A stretch of DNA of 40,586 bases, taken from positions 1-40,586 of IMG/VR virus record IMGVR_UViG_3300031753_000020. One strand, 5' to 3'. Each line of letters opens with the position of its first letter. The first letter of the stretch is position 1. The DNA is from a virus. Both the position numbers and the translations under genes were made by a program. Below are positions 1 to 5,888 of this stretch, one piece after another. Below the pieces are notes generated by a model. It was not told the origin of the DNA and did not search any database. It was given only the letters and a program-made list of their open reading frames with translations.

Positions 1-66
1 CAGTGGCGCGGCATCGGCGACCGGCGTCAGTGGCGCGGCATCGGCGACCGGCGTCAGTGGCGCGGC
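1..66. repeat. Terminal direct repeat, left copy
   Basis: The first 66 bases are identical to bases 40521-40586. The match preserves the reading frame of the interrupted gene, which fits a circular or terminally redundant molecule. Because the match consists of minisatellite units, it could also be a simple assembly break in a repeat. Confidence 0.85.
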
Positions 67-229
67 ATCGGCGACCGGCGACAGGGGCGCGGCATCGGCG
101 ACCGGCTACAGTGGCGCGGCATCGGCGACCGGCGTCAGTGGCGCGGCATCGGCGACCGGCGTCAGTGGCGCGGCATCGGCGACCGGCTACAGTGGCGCGG
201 CATCGGCGACCGGCGTCAGTGGCGCGGCA
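1..229 (+). repeat. 27-bp coding minisatellite, left copy block
   Basis: Tandem 27-bp units (nine codons) with core GCGGCATCGGCGACCGGC and a variable codon pair. In order the variable positions read V, V, D(+R), Y, V, V, Y, V. The array is inside the repeat protein gene and keeps its frame throughout. Confidence 0.95.
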
Positions 230-406
230 ATGGCCAGCGGTCATAAGGGTCGCGCGCAAGGCGCTGATGGCTGCGCGCTCTTTCTCGTTCATCGCGACGA
301 CAACTACAAAATCACGCGCGCCTGGGCCGGAATTGTCGGACAGAACGGTATCAAGCCGCTTGTTTGGTACACGCTCAATGCGGACGGCCAGCCAATCGAA
401 TGTTGA
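2..406 (+). CDS. DUF7666-type repeat protein, C-terminal part (5' end cut by contig start)
   Basis: This is the continuation of the gene that begins at 39952 and runs off the right end. Reading from base 2, the frame shows about nine copies of a 9-residue unit A-A-S-A-T-G-x-S/R-G, where x is Val, Asp or Tyr, followed by a 58-residue non-repetitive tail that ends at TGA 404-406. The tail (MASGHKGRAQGADGC..., ...KPLVWYTLNADGQPIEC) looks like a folded cap. A competing reading starting at base 3 gives an Arg/His-rich repeat and is a shadow of the same DNA. Such Gly/Ala/Ser/Thr repeats follow a DUF7666 head in other phage proteins as I recall; no function is known to me. The true number of repeats cannot be read because the contig breaks inside them. 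Confidence 0.8.
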   Translation, partial: SGAASATGVSGAASATGVSGAASATGDRGAASATGYSGAASATGVSGAASATGVSGAASATGYSGAASATGVSGAAMASGHKGRAQGADGCALFLVHRDDNYKITRAWAGIVGQNGIKPLVWYTLNADGQPIEC

Positions 407-500
407 TGACAGATAAGCCGTGACCATGAGAAAAATCTGGCAAGGATCGGGGATGCCGCCGACACGATATCGGCCGTGGCCGCAAAATAGGCGAGCCAAG

Positions 501-644
501 ATGAGACGCACAATCGCCAGGCAACGAGCAGGCGGAGAATCTCTTGAGTTTGTCACCAAGCTATTTGCTGCAAAATACTTCCCAGATGATCCGCACGCAT
601 GGGAAATGGTTTTTGATGCCGTTATGGTGAAACGTAGCGACTGA
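501..644 (+). CDS. Small hypothetical protein
   Basis: A short frame ending at TGA 642-644 codes for a 47-residue protein from ATG 501, which has an AGGCGAG ribosome-site-like stretch six bases upstream. The same frame is open further upstream to GTG 420 and ATG 426, but those starts have no ribosome site and the added residues are Arg/Pro/Trp-rich, so I prefer 501. The C-terminal half (EFVTKLFAAKYFPDDPHAWE) looks like a compact helical domain. I do not recognise the family. It lies directly after the repeat protein in the plus-strand arm. Confidence 0.5.
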   Translation: MRRTIARQRAGGESLEFVTKLFAAKYFPDDPHAWEMVFDAVMVKRSD

Positions 645-663
645 CTTCTGCAATGTCGGGAAA

Positions 664-882
664 ATGAAAATGGCACTTTGGGCTACGATGGATCAGAAAG
701 CGGCTCTCAAAGTGCCGTGTCCATGGTGCGGTGCCACTCCGGGGGAGCGGTGCCACTCAATTTACCCGCCATCATCCATGCGCAAATGCAGCGCACATAG
801 AGAGCGGCTGCAAGATGGTCGCAGAGCCGCCGCCGAGATTTTTTGGCTGGGGCGCCCGCCAATAGAGGAAGCCAATGCCTGA
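664..882 (+). CDS. Phage zinc-finger protein
   Basis: This 72-residue protein contains CPWCGATPGERCH followed by CSAHRERL, the pattern of the short phage zinc-binding domain with C-x2-C, an A-x-P-G turn, then Cys/His and an R-E-R-L helix. Proteins of this kind are common in phage early regions and are presumed to bind nucleic acid; this assignment comes from the motif alone. ATG 664 and ATG 670 are both possible starts; GGGAAA lies just upstream. The stop overlaps the start region of the following membrane peptide, suggesting coupled translation. Confidence 0.65.
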   Translation: MKMALWATMDQKAALKVPCPWCGATPGERCHSIYPPSSMRKCSAHRERLQDGRRAAAEIFWLGRPPIEEANA

Positions 883-994
883 CAATTCAATCCATTGTCT
901 TTTACTAATAGCCGCCGTCTCATCGGTCACAATGTTGGCTTGGCATGGCGTGGGGCTGATGATTGCGGATTTTCTACAATGGGCGGCTAACTGA
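875..994 (+). CDS. 39-residue single-span membrane protein
   Basis: A 39-residue ORF starts at ATG 875 behind AGAGGAA and overlaps the end of the zinc-finger gene by eight bases. After a polar start (MPDNSIHC) it has a continuous hydrophobic stretch with LLLIAAVSSVTMLAW and a second part ending IADFLQWAAN, enough for one membrane span. Function unknown; small inner-membrane peptides in early phage arms often act on host processes or superinfection, but nothing here shows which. Confidence 0.55.
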   Translation: MPDNSIHCLLLIAAVSSVTMLAWHGVGLMIADFLQWAAN

Positions 995-1011
995 GGTTAT
1001 GTGCCCAAAAT

Positions 1012-1029
1012 AAGTGCCCTAGGGCACTT
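1012..1029. promoter_or_regulatory. Operator-like 18-bp perfect palindrome
   Basis: AAGTGCCCTAGGGCACTT is a perfect 18-bp palindrome whose right edge overlaps the -35 box at 1028-1033. It shares the core CCCTAGGG with a second palindrome 20 bp downstream, centre to centre. Confidence 0.7.
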
Positions 1030-1055
1030 GACAAGGCCCTAGGGCCGTGTATCTT
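1028..1055 (+). promoter_or_regulatory. Sigma-70-type promoter with embedded palindrome
   Basis: TTGACA (1028-1033) is followed after 16 bp by TATCTT (1050-1055). The spacer holds a perfect 12-bp palindrome GGCCCTAGGGCC (1035-1046). Together with the palindrome overlapping the -35 box this looks like a repressible promoter for the 1096-1353 and 1350-1547 gene pair, the second of which codes for an HTH protein. Confidence 0.65.
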
Positions 1056-1095
1056 AGGGTGGTCAAGGGCAATCAGGCCCGGATGGAGAGACCCA

Positions 1096-1353
1096 ATGTC
1101 CACAAAACGCACCGCTTATTGGCTGACGCGAGACCAAGTTCTGGCCGTCTGTGACGCCATGAACACTCAAACAGCAGCGCGAATGAAACTTGCGGAAACG
1201 ATGAAGGGTGATTGTAAGCTGCTTCTCGATAATCGCTCCAAAGCAGACGCCGCGCTGGTTCGGGCTTTCATCGATGGATTGAAGCGTGAAGATTACTGGC
1301 CGTTTGACCGGCACCACGCTTTCGCTTCCCAAGCTGAGATTGACGCCGAATGA
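1096..1353 (+). CDS. Hypothetical protein, first gene behind the operator-promoter
   Basis: This is an 85-residue protein starting at ATG 1096 behind GGAGAG. The sequence is mixed alpha-helical (TRDQVLAVCDAMNTQTAARM...; ALVRAFIDGLKREDYWPF) with no motif I recognise. The stop overlaps the ATG of the HTH gene as ATGA at 1350-1353, so the two are co-translated from the promoter at 1028-1055. The pairing with an HTH protein suggests a regulatory or auxiliary role, but that is inference from position only. Confidence 0.75.
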   Translation: MSTKRTAYWLTRDQVLAVCDAMNTQTAARMKLAETMKGDCKLLLDNRSKADAALVRAFIDGLKREDYWPFDRHHAFASQAEIDAE

Positions 1354-1547
1354 CCGCCACCAAATTCCGCGCCACGATAAGCCGCCTCAAGCTCTCGCAG
1401 CGAGGCGTGGCGCGACTTTTCAAGGTGAACGAGCGCACGTCCCGGCGCTGGGCGCTTGGCGAGCGGCCGGTGCCGCAGGATGTAGCCGATCAACTTGCCC
1501 AGCTTGTCGCCGGCAAGATCACATTCGACCAAATCAAGGTGCTGTAA
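1350..1547 (+). CDS. Small HTH DNA-binding protein
   Basis: A 65-residue protein with a helix-turn-helix reading LSQRGVARLFKVNERTSRRW, followed by ALGERPVPQDVADQL. This is a typical compact Cro/transcription-factor-like fold; residues 14-34 form the likely HTH. Its start overlaps the preceding stop (ATGA) and its stop TAA overlaps the next ATG (TAATG). The gene is in a short operon under the palindrome-rich promoter at 1012-1055, so autoregulation is plausible but untested. A degraded paralogue with TSRRWASGERSVPE lies at 3133-3303. Confidence 0.8.
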   Translation: MTATKFRATISRLKLSQRGVARLFKVNERTSRRWALGERPVPQDVADQLAQLVAGKITFDQIKVL

Positions 1548-1816
1548 TGCGTTTGAACGAACTCATGTCCACCTACCGCACCGACTCGGTGTCGAACTTC
1601 GCCAAGCTCGAATACTGCACGCGGCGATACTACGTCCGGCTTATGGCGCAGATCGAACGCGACCACGGCGAGCAACATTACATTGAAGCGCGGCCTGACG
1701 GGTGCAAAACCACGCGAGTTTTGCCGGTGGCTATTCAGGCTCCTAAATATCGGCCGCGGCGACGTTTTTGTGGACATCTATCCAGGTACGGGAGCCGTCC
1801 GCCAAGCGTGGCTTGA
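1547..1816 (+). CDS. Integrase-N-terminus-like fragment with out-of-frame tail
   Basis: ATG 1547 overlaps the HTH stop. The first ~50 residues (YRTDSVSNFAKLEYCTRRYY, then VRLMAQIERDHGE) resemble the SAM-like core-binding N-terminus of tyrosine recombinases in rhizobial phages, from memory of that pattern. From about base 1683 this frame degenerates into basic, low-complexity sequence (PKYRPRRRFCGHLSRYGSRPP) while the overlapping frame 3 (1683-1865) becomes methylase-like. No catalytic integrase domain follows anywhere. I read it as a truncated gene whose 3' end now reads through another gene's remnant; it could still be expressed as an 89-residue protein. Confidence 0.45.
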   Translation: MRLNELMSTYRTDSVSNFAKLEYCTRRYYVRLMAQIERDHGEQHYIEARPDGCKTTRVLPVAIQAPKYRPRRRFCGHLSRYGSRPPSVA

Positions 1817-1865
1817 GTGGATCGGGGAAGTTCCTGAGCAACTAACACTGACAGAAACCAGTTAA
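1683..1865 (+). pseudogene. C-terminal remnant of a DNA methylase-like protein
   Basis: In frame 3, from a TTG at 1683, the translation reads LKRGLTGAKPREFCRWLFRL, then GRGDVFVDIYPGTGAVRQAW. This matches the end of short phage DNA methylases, where a K-P-x-x-F-C-x-W motif is followed by a D-x-F/Y-P-G-T/S-G motif that binds S-adenosylmethionine. Only about 60 residues remain, without a catalytic DPPY/NPPY motif and without an ATG or ribosome site, so it is most likely non-functional. It overlaps the 1547-1816 frame for 134 bases. Confidence 0.5.
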
Positions 1866-1890
1866 CCGTCGAAACAAACGGAGAAATCAG

Positions 1891-2115
1891 ATGGGACTTC
1901 GCACCAAGTACGAAAACGATCCGCAGGATGCCACAACGCTGGTTGACGGCATGGACATAACTGAAATGCTCCGAAATCCCAACTACACGACCTTCGACTT
2001 GTGTAAGGAAGCGGCAGACGAAATCGACTTTCTGAGGTCGCAGCTTGCGGATCAAAAAGATGCCGATGACACGGCAATGGACCTTCATCGCTCAGCGCGT
2101 CGAAGCGCCGATTAA
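1891..2115 (+). CDS. Small hypothetical protein with short coiled coil
   Basis: A 74-residue acidic protein starting at ATG 1891 behind CGGAGA. Residues ~38-58 (CKEAADEIDFLRSQLADQKD) have a heptad-like pattern of the kind seen in many small phage early proteins. Function unknown. It stands alone between the gene remnants at 1547-1865 and the DHH phosphoesterase. Confidence 0.7.
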   Translation: MGLRTKYENDPQDATTLVDGMDITEMLRNPNYTTFDLCKEAADEIDFLRSQLADQKDADDTAMDLHRSARRSAD

Positions 2116-2139
2116 CACGGGGTTAACATGGAGAATTTT

Positions 2140-3036
2140 ATGAAGCCACTTTGCATCTATCACGGCGGTTGTGATGACGGCTTTGCTGCCGCTTGGTGCG
2201 TCCGCGCCGGCATTGGCGAGGAAGTCGAGTTTTACCCCGGCGTCTATCAGAAGGAACCGCCGCCGCACGAAGGCCGCGACGTTTTGTTCGTTGATTTTAG
2301 CTACAAGCGCCCGGTGCTTGACGCCATGGCACAACGGGCTAAGTCAATCTTGATCCTCGATCACCACAAAACCGCGCAGGAGGATTTGGCGGACGTGGCT
2401 AAGGTCCCGCGTCGAATTGACTGGCGCAGCGCGGCAGAGATCGACGGCAGCGGCAATCGCATGTTCGCGCTATTCGATATGGAGCGCAGTGGTGCCGCCT
2501 TGGCGTGGGATTACTTCATCGGCGATGGCAGCTCGGCAGGCTGGTCGCCAGCCACGGCGCGACATCACCGTGAGTTCATCGATTACATTCAAGACAGAGA
2601 CCTGTGGCGCAAACAGCTTCCGTGCGGTGACGAGTTTACGATTGCGCTGCGTTCCTATCCGCAGGACTTTTCCACATGGGATGAGCTTGTTCGACGCGGA
2701 CCTAAATACCTGATCGTTGAAGGCCGCTCGCTGCAGCGCTATTACCGCCTCCGCGTTGAGGAATTGAAGCGCACAGCTTACCCGTGCCAGATCGGCGGCG
2801 CCGACTGCTGGCTCAGCAATGCTCCCTACTTCGCGGCAAGCGAGGTCGCGGGCGAGCTATCAGAACACACCGGATTCGGCGCCTGCTATTTCGAGGTTGA
2901 AGCCGGCCGCTTCCAATACTCACTGCGGTCGCGTGGCGATTTCGACGTGAGCGCCATTGCCCGGCAGTTCGGCGGCGGCGGCCACAAGGCCGCAGCGGGC
3001 TTCACAAGCAACGGCACCGTTCATTCTTTCGGTTAA
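2140..3036 (+). CDS. DHH-family phosphoesterase (NrnB/cyclic-nucleotide phosphodiesterase-like)
   Basis: The 298-residue protein has the full DHH-DHHA1 layout. Near the N-terminus YHGGCDDGFAAAW (residues 7-19) supplies the first metal ligands, VDFSYK (51-56) the next Asp, and DHHK (74-77) the signature motif. The C-terminal DHHA1 part ends with the glycine loop GGGGHKAAAGF that binds substrate phosphate. Relatives (COG2404-like, NrnA/NrnB) hydrolyse short RNAs or cyclic (di)nucleotides using Mn2+. ATG 2140 is preferred because GGAGA lies seven bases upstream; ATG 2128, four codons earlier, lacks a clear ribosome site. In a phage early arm the protein could recycle nanoRNA or remove cyclic-nucleotide alarm signals; the sequence does not decide between these. 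Confidence 0.85.
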   Translation: MKPLCIYHGGCDDGFAAAWCVRAGIGEEVEFYPGVYQKEPPPHEGRDVLFVDFSYKRPVLDAMAQRAKSILILDHHKTAQEDLADVAKVPRRIDWRSAAEIDGSGNRMFALFDMERSGAALAWDYFIGDGSSAGWSPATARHHREFIDYIQDRDLWRKQLPCGDEFTIALRSYPQDFSTWDELVRRGPKYLIVEGRSLQRYYRLRVEELKRTAYPCQIGGADCWLSNAPYFAASEVAGELSEHTGFGACYFEVEAGRFQYSLRSRGDFDVSAIARQFGGGGHKAAAGFTSNGTVHSFG

Positions 3037-3054
3037 CAGGACGTATGTCGGGAG
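3034..3054 (+). repeat. 21-bp direct repeat, copy 1
   Basis: TAACAGGACGTATGTCGGGAG occurs here and again at 3304-3324, exactly 270 bp later. The two copies flank the degraded HTH segment, and each supplies a GGGAG-type ribosome site to the sequence after it. Confidence 0.9.
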
Positions 3055-3132
3055 GATTACGATGAGCCGAATTGGACAGCCTAGAAAGGGCTTTAACGTC
3101 ATCGCCTATAACGACCAAAAAAGAAAACGTGA

Positions 3133-3303
3133 ACAAAAGAAGGTCGACAAACCGAGGGGAAATTTCTGTGCAGACTCGCCGATGGTCGCACGTCGCGGCG
3201 CTGGGCATCGGGTGAGCGGTCAGTGCCAGAGACGGTCGCGATCTTGTTGCGGCTCATGCTCGCCGGGAAGATCACGACCGCCGACATCGAAGCAAACAGG
3301 CGA
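3133..3303 (+). pseudogene. Degraded HTH-protein remnant
   Basis: Frame 1 after a TGA at 3130-3132 reads ...LCRLADGRTSRRWASGERSV then PETVAILLRLMLAGKITTAD and stops at TAA 3301-3303. It aligns by eye with the second half of the 1350-1547 HTH protein (TSRRWALGERPVPQDV..., LVAGKITFDQI). No in-frame start codon precedes it. The ATG at 3062 with good ribosome site opens frame 2 (MSRIGQPRKGFNVIAY...), which leaves the HTH frame and ends at 3331 in implausible Arg/Ser/Cys-rich sequence. The likely explanation is a frameshifted or truncated paralogue; a 5' peptide from 3062 may still be translated. Confidence 0.6.
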
Positions 3304-3324
3304 TAACAGGACGTATGTCGGGAG
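3304..3324 (+). repeat. 21-bp direct repeat, copy 2
   Basis: Second exact copy of the 21-bp repeat at 3034-3054; it lies directly before the start at 3328 and provides its GGGAGAGG ribosome site. Confidence 0.9.
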
Positions 3325-3327
3325 AGG

Positions 3328-3663
3328 ATGATGGCGAACGATAAGGCTTTTGATTTAAGCGCCGACATTGAAGAAACGCACGCTTTCATTCAATGGAAAG
3401 GCACCAATGTCTGCATGGATTTTTGGTGCGACTGCGGCGCGCAATGCCATTTCGATGGCTACTTTGCCTACGCGGCGGCGTGTCCACACTGCAAAACGAT
3501 TTGGCAAATGCCGAGCCGCCTGTTCCCGCGTAAGGCTGATGAGCGGACCTACCATCGTGATATGGCGAAAGAATTGGAACCCGACGAAGATCACTCTGAC
3601 GAAGTAACCGGGTCGGACGGTATTACGCGCTTGGTTCCACATCACTTACCGGCCGCCGATTAA
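3328..3663 (+). CDS. Conserved phage zinc-binding hypothetical protein
   Basis: This is a 111-residue protein with a likely zinc ribbon: CDCGAQC (residues 34-40) and CPHC (residues 52-55), in a context VCMDFWCDCGAQCHFDGYFA that is typical of small phage proteins. The C-terminal third is acidic and probably flexible. ATG 3328 and ATG 3331 are adjacent; the ribosome site GGGAGAGG lies directly upstream in the 21-bp repeat. Function unknown. Confidence 0.8.
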   Translation: MMANDKAFDLSADIEETHAFIQWKGTNVCMDFWCDCGAQCHFDGYFAYAAACPHCKTIWQMPSRLFPRKADERTYHRDMAKELEPDEDHSDEVTGSDGITRLVPHHLPAAD

Positions 3664-3716
3664 CCGCCGACAAGCATGAAGTTGCCGGTCAACCCGTCCA
3701 ATGCAGGGATGTTGAA

Positions 3717-3923
3717 ATGCAACTCTCCGAGGAAATTGCCCGCGATCTTCGATCTGGCGCTATCTTCGATGTGTCGGGCGAGCGCATCGGCATCTTGAAG
3801 GTGCGCCGCTTATGGTTCAACCCGGCGTCTGGTCACTATGTTGCCGACTGCGGATGCCGCAAGATGTGGACCGACGAGCCGGGCAATCCGTGGCGATGCG
3901 TACCGTCGCCGACATATCAGTAG
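3717..3923 (+). CDS. Small hypothetical protein, Cys-containing
   Basis: A 68-residue protein from ATG 3717 (AGGGA nine bases upstream). It holds CGCRKMWTDEPGNPWRC, a C-x-C...C arrangement that may bind metal, after a beta-rich segment (ERIGILKVRRLWFNPASGHY). Not recognised. It is one of a run of short plus-strand genes with no overlaps, each with its own ribosome site. Confidence 0.6.
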   Translation: MQLSEEIARDLRSGAIFDVSGERIGILKVRRLWFNPASGHYVADCGCRKMWTDEPGNPWRCVPSPTYQ

Positions 3924-3938
3924 CTAATAAGAGATTCC

Positions 3939-4178
3939 ATGAGCTATCGCCGACCAGAGGGTTACAAAAAACTACCACCCGATCTTACTTGCCGGGGATG
4001 CTTTAACGTATGGCAGGAGGACGACGGCTCTTATTGGTGCTGCGGCAAATCGAGGTCCTTGGCAGGAATCGAAGAAATTGCGACCGACCCGACGGGCATC
4101 AGTTCCTATCAGGCCGACCTTGCTAAGCAAATTCTCGACGGCACGTATAAGCCATGGGTTTCCGAAACGGAAGCTTGA
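3939..4178 (+). CDS. Small hypothetical protein, Cys-containing
   Basis: A 79-residue protein with CRGCFNVWQEDDGSYWCCG (residues ~18-36), which has two Cys pairs that could form a small zinc knuckle, and a helical C-terminus (SSYQADLAKQILDGTYKPWV). The start at ATG 3939 has only a weak upstream site (AAGAG). Function unknown. Confidence 0.6.
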   Translation: MSYRRPEGYKKLPPDLTCRGCFNVWQEDDGSYWCCGKSRSLAGIEEIATDPTGISSYQADLAKQILDGTYKPWVSETEA

Positions 4179-4209
4179 ACGACAAACATCACAATAACCG
4201 GAGACTGAA

Positions 4210-4452
4210 ATGGCAACGGTATCTTATGACGGACGGCCAGCCAAAACTTTGCGGGCTTGGGCGAAGGCTTATCAAGAAGCACCGATTCGCTATCGGTTTC
4301 CATCCGATCCCAACGCCGAGTTTTTCCCGCGCGATATGGAGGATGCCGCCGGCCGAATTGATCGGCTAGAAAATGCTATTAAACAATATCTCTCACACCA
4401 GCTTAGTCGCCAGGAAAGTTTTGCTGTACTCCGCGCTGCGCTTTCCGACTGA
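4210..4452 (+). CDS. Small hypothetical protein
   Basis: An 80-residue, mostly helical protein from ATG 4210 behind CGGAGA. It has the pattern RDMEDAAGRIDRLENAIKQY, a short coiled-coil-like helix similar in style to that in the 1891-2115 product. No domain recognised. Confidence 0.65.
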   Translation: MATVSYDGRPAKTLRAWAKAYQEAPIRYRFPSDPNAEFFPRDMEDAAGRIDRLENAIKQYLSHQLSRQESFAVLRAALSD

Positions 4453-4475
4453 ACCCCCATGAGCGCGTGACTGAC

Positions 4476-4709
4476 ATGGCTGAGGATTACTTTTTGGGCT
4501 TTTGGGCGCAAGAGACCGATGGCGATGAGTGGCACCACTATCATGTGTGCGGCAAGCTATACTTTATTGACGGCATGAGACGTCAAAAATTTGACGTCAA
4601 GGCAATTTACGAGGAATCGTTTGCTATCTCGACTGTCACTATGGATGCTCAGATTATAACCAGCTACAAACCGCGCGCACCATTGTCAGAGATCACAAAC
4701 GGATGTTGA
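4476..4709 (+). CDS. Small hypothetical protein
   Basis: From ATG 4476 this frame gives 77 residues (MAEDYFLGFWAQETDGDEWH...) with alternating beta-like segments and a hydrophobic centre. GTG 4467 in the same frame is a possible earlier start; neither has a strong ribosome site. The family is not recognised. Confidence 0.55.
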   Translation: MAEDYFLGFWAQETDGDEWHHYHVCGKLYFIDGMRRQKFDVKAIYEESFAISTVTMDAQIITSYKPRAPLSEITNGC

Positions 4710-4711
4710 CG

Positions 4712-4834
4712 ATGACAAAGCCGGCGCTATGGATGTGGGAGGAAACCGTGCAGCCGATCGTACTGTTCTTCCGCGAACTGCAATGCGGCCTAAATGTAGC
4801 GTTCTATCGGGATGGCGGATGGAGCCGGCTGTAG
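4712..4834 (+). CDS. 40-residue hypothetical protein
   Basis: A 40-codon ORF begins three bases after the previous stop (ATG 4712) and ends at TAG 4832-4834. The product (MTKPALWMWEETVQPIVLFF...) is Trp- and Phe-rich. Its tight spacing between two genes in the same direction supports it, but there is no strong ribosome site. Confidence 0.4.
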   Translation: MTKPALWMWEETVQPIVLFFRELQCGLNVAFYRDGGWSRL

Positions 4835-4856
4835 CCGAGACAGCAGGGAGCAGCAA

Positions 4857-5042
4857 ATGAAAAAAAGTAAACCGTGGGAGCCGTTGACCGATGAGGAAAT
4901 TACGGAGCTTCCTACCGAGTTGCAGGAGGCGTTGCGCCCGCGACAACGCGCGAATGCCGATCCGATCTATTTTGAAACGCCCATTCAATCGCTCACTATG
5001 ACGCCCTCGAAATTTCGCAAACTTTGGCCAGTTAATCCCTGA
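4857..5042 (+). CDS. Small hypothetical protein
   Basis: 61 residues from ATG 4857, which has AGGGAG seven bases upstream; an in-frame upstream extension to 4812 lies within the previous gene and is rejected. The sequence is acidic at the N-terminus (LTDEEITELPTELQEAL) and ends with TMTPSKFRKLWPVNP. Function unknown. Confidence 0.65.
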   Translation: MKKSKPWEPLTDEEITELPTELQEALRPRQRANADPIYFETPIQSLTMTPSKFRKLWPVNP

Positions 5043-5116
5043 GCAATATTGGACTAGGCGCACGGCTCACCTGATGAGTAATGGCCAAACTATCGGAACA
5101 ACCAAAGGAGCTGGGA

Positions 5117-5479
5117 ATGAGCGTTGAAGAAATCACTTCCGAAGAAACCGCCAAGATTGCCGGTATCCTGGAAGCCAAATGGACGCAAACCGATGCCGAC
5201 AAAACCCGGTTCAAGGCCGAAGCCGAATCGTTGCGGACAGCGTTGGACATCATGACCGGCGACCGTGATTACTGGCGGGCGCGAGCCGAGGCTGGTGAGC
5301 GTGGACGCGACGAAGCGCGGGCGTCCGAGGAATACATGTTGCAGCAATGGCTGAAAGTAAACGCCATCGCGGCAGAGACTAAGATTCATGTCCTGGGTGG
5401 GCGCAATCAGCCTATCATAGCCGACGAAGAAACCAGACTGATTGGCGCAAAGTTTGGGGCTGATAGTCGGCAGAACTAA
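5117..5479 (+). CDS. Coiled-coil early protein, last gene of the plus arm
   Basis: The 120-residue product is strongly helical and charged, with a long coiled-coil-like middle (DKTRFKAEAESLRTALDIM, DYWRARAEAGERGRDEARAS). ATG 5117 is preferred because AAAGGAG lies eight bases upstream; ATG 5081 in the same frame has none. The stop TAA (5477-5479) overlaps the stop of the convergent minus-strand gene, so this is the end of the plus transcription unit, with no room for an intergenic terminator. Confidence 0.75.
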   Translation: MSVEEITSEETAKIAGILEAKWTQTDADKTRFKAEAESLRTALDIMTGDRDYWRARAEAGERGRDEARASEEYMLQQWLKVNAIAAETKIHVLGGRNQPIIADEETRLIGAKFGADSRQN

Positions 5480-5799
5480 TCAACGCGCTCGTGGCGTTGA
5501 TATATCGGGCTATCGGCGTATAGATTTAGACGCTTTTCAGCTTCATCCAGACGCTTGCCCTGCGACATCTGGCGTTCCTCGATGTAATCCATTCTCTTGG
5601 ATTGCAGCGCCTGTTGCGTAACAACCTCAGCCAGCTTTTTTATTTCTAGTTTGAAATCGTCGATGCTGGCAACAATCATGGTATATTTCATATCGGTGAT
5701 TTTGGTGTCGCTTTTTATGGAATACGCGAAGCCAATAGTTCCGCCGAGAAAAGCGACGATGGTTAAGAGATTGCCAAGGCTGATCGTAAGATCAAACAT
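5476..5799 (-). CDS. Membrane-anchored coiled-coil protein (holin/spanin-region)
   Basis: The 107-residue protein has one N-terminal membrane span (LGNLLTIVAFLGGTIGFAYS, residues ~8-27) and a long cytoplasmic or periplasmic coiled coil (DDFKLEIKKLAEVVTQQALQ...QGKRLDEAEKRLN). This shape is common for small proteins next to phage lysis genes and is sometimes annotated as a holin-like or DUF2746-like protein; the exact role is inference. AAGGAA precedes the ATG. It is the last gene of the minus arm and overlaps the convergent plus gene by four bases. Confidence 0.65.
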   Translation of the reverse strand: MFDLTISLGNLLTIVAFLGGTIGFAYSIKSDTKITDMKYTMIVASIDDFKLEIKKLAEVVTQQALQSKRMDYIEERQMSQGKRLDEAEKRLNLYADSPIYQRHERVD

Positions 5800-5818
5800 T
5801 GCATTCCTTTAAGTCAAA

Positions 5819-5854
5819 AGTACCGCCGTGAGAATGATACACCACAGCGGTACT
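5819..5854. promoter_or_regulatory. Inverted repeat AGTACCGC/GCGGTACT
   Basis: Perfect 8-bp arms at 5819-5826 and 5847-5854 are separated by 20 bases, in the 84-bp gap between the Omp-like gene and the membrane coiled-coil gene. It contains AAGTACCG, also present in the next inverted repeat. Role unclear: RNA hairpin or binding site. Confidence 0.45.
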
Positions 5855-5866
5855 TCTTATTCCAAG

Positions 5867-5888
5867 ACTAAAGTGCCGGTACTTTAGT
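5867..5888. terminator. 22-bp inverted repeat at the end of the Omp-like gene
   Basis: ACTAAAGT-GCCGGT-ACTTTAGT has perfect 8-bp arms (5867-5874, 5881-5888) and an inner CCGG, and it overlaps the stop codon of the Omp-like gene. No clear U-run follows on the minus strand, so intrinsic termination is only a possibility. Confidence 0.4.

Noticed and set aside
1-229. Regular 27-bp repeats resembling a CRISPR array
   Set aside because: Units are contiguous with no unique spacers, stay in one reading frame and encode a 9-residue protein repeat.
3-416. Arg/His-rich ORF over the left repeats
   Set aside because: It is the wrong frame of the same minisatellite; frame 2 matches the gene entering from the right end and ends in a protein-like tail.
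304-513. 69-residue minus-strand ORF opposite the repeat-protein tail
   Set aside because: Antisense to the conserved-looking tail; would be a lone minus gene in the plus arm without a ribosome site.
1547-1816. A complete phage integrase
   Set aside because: Only an N-terminal-like segment is visible; no R-H-R-Y catalytic domain occurs in any frame nearby.
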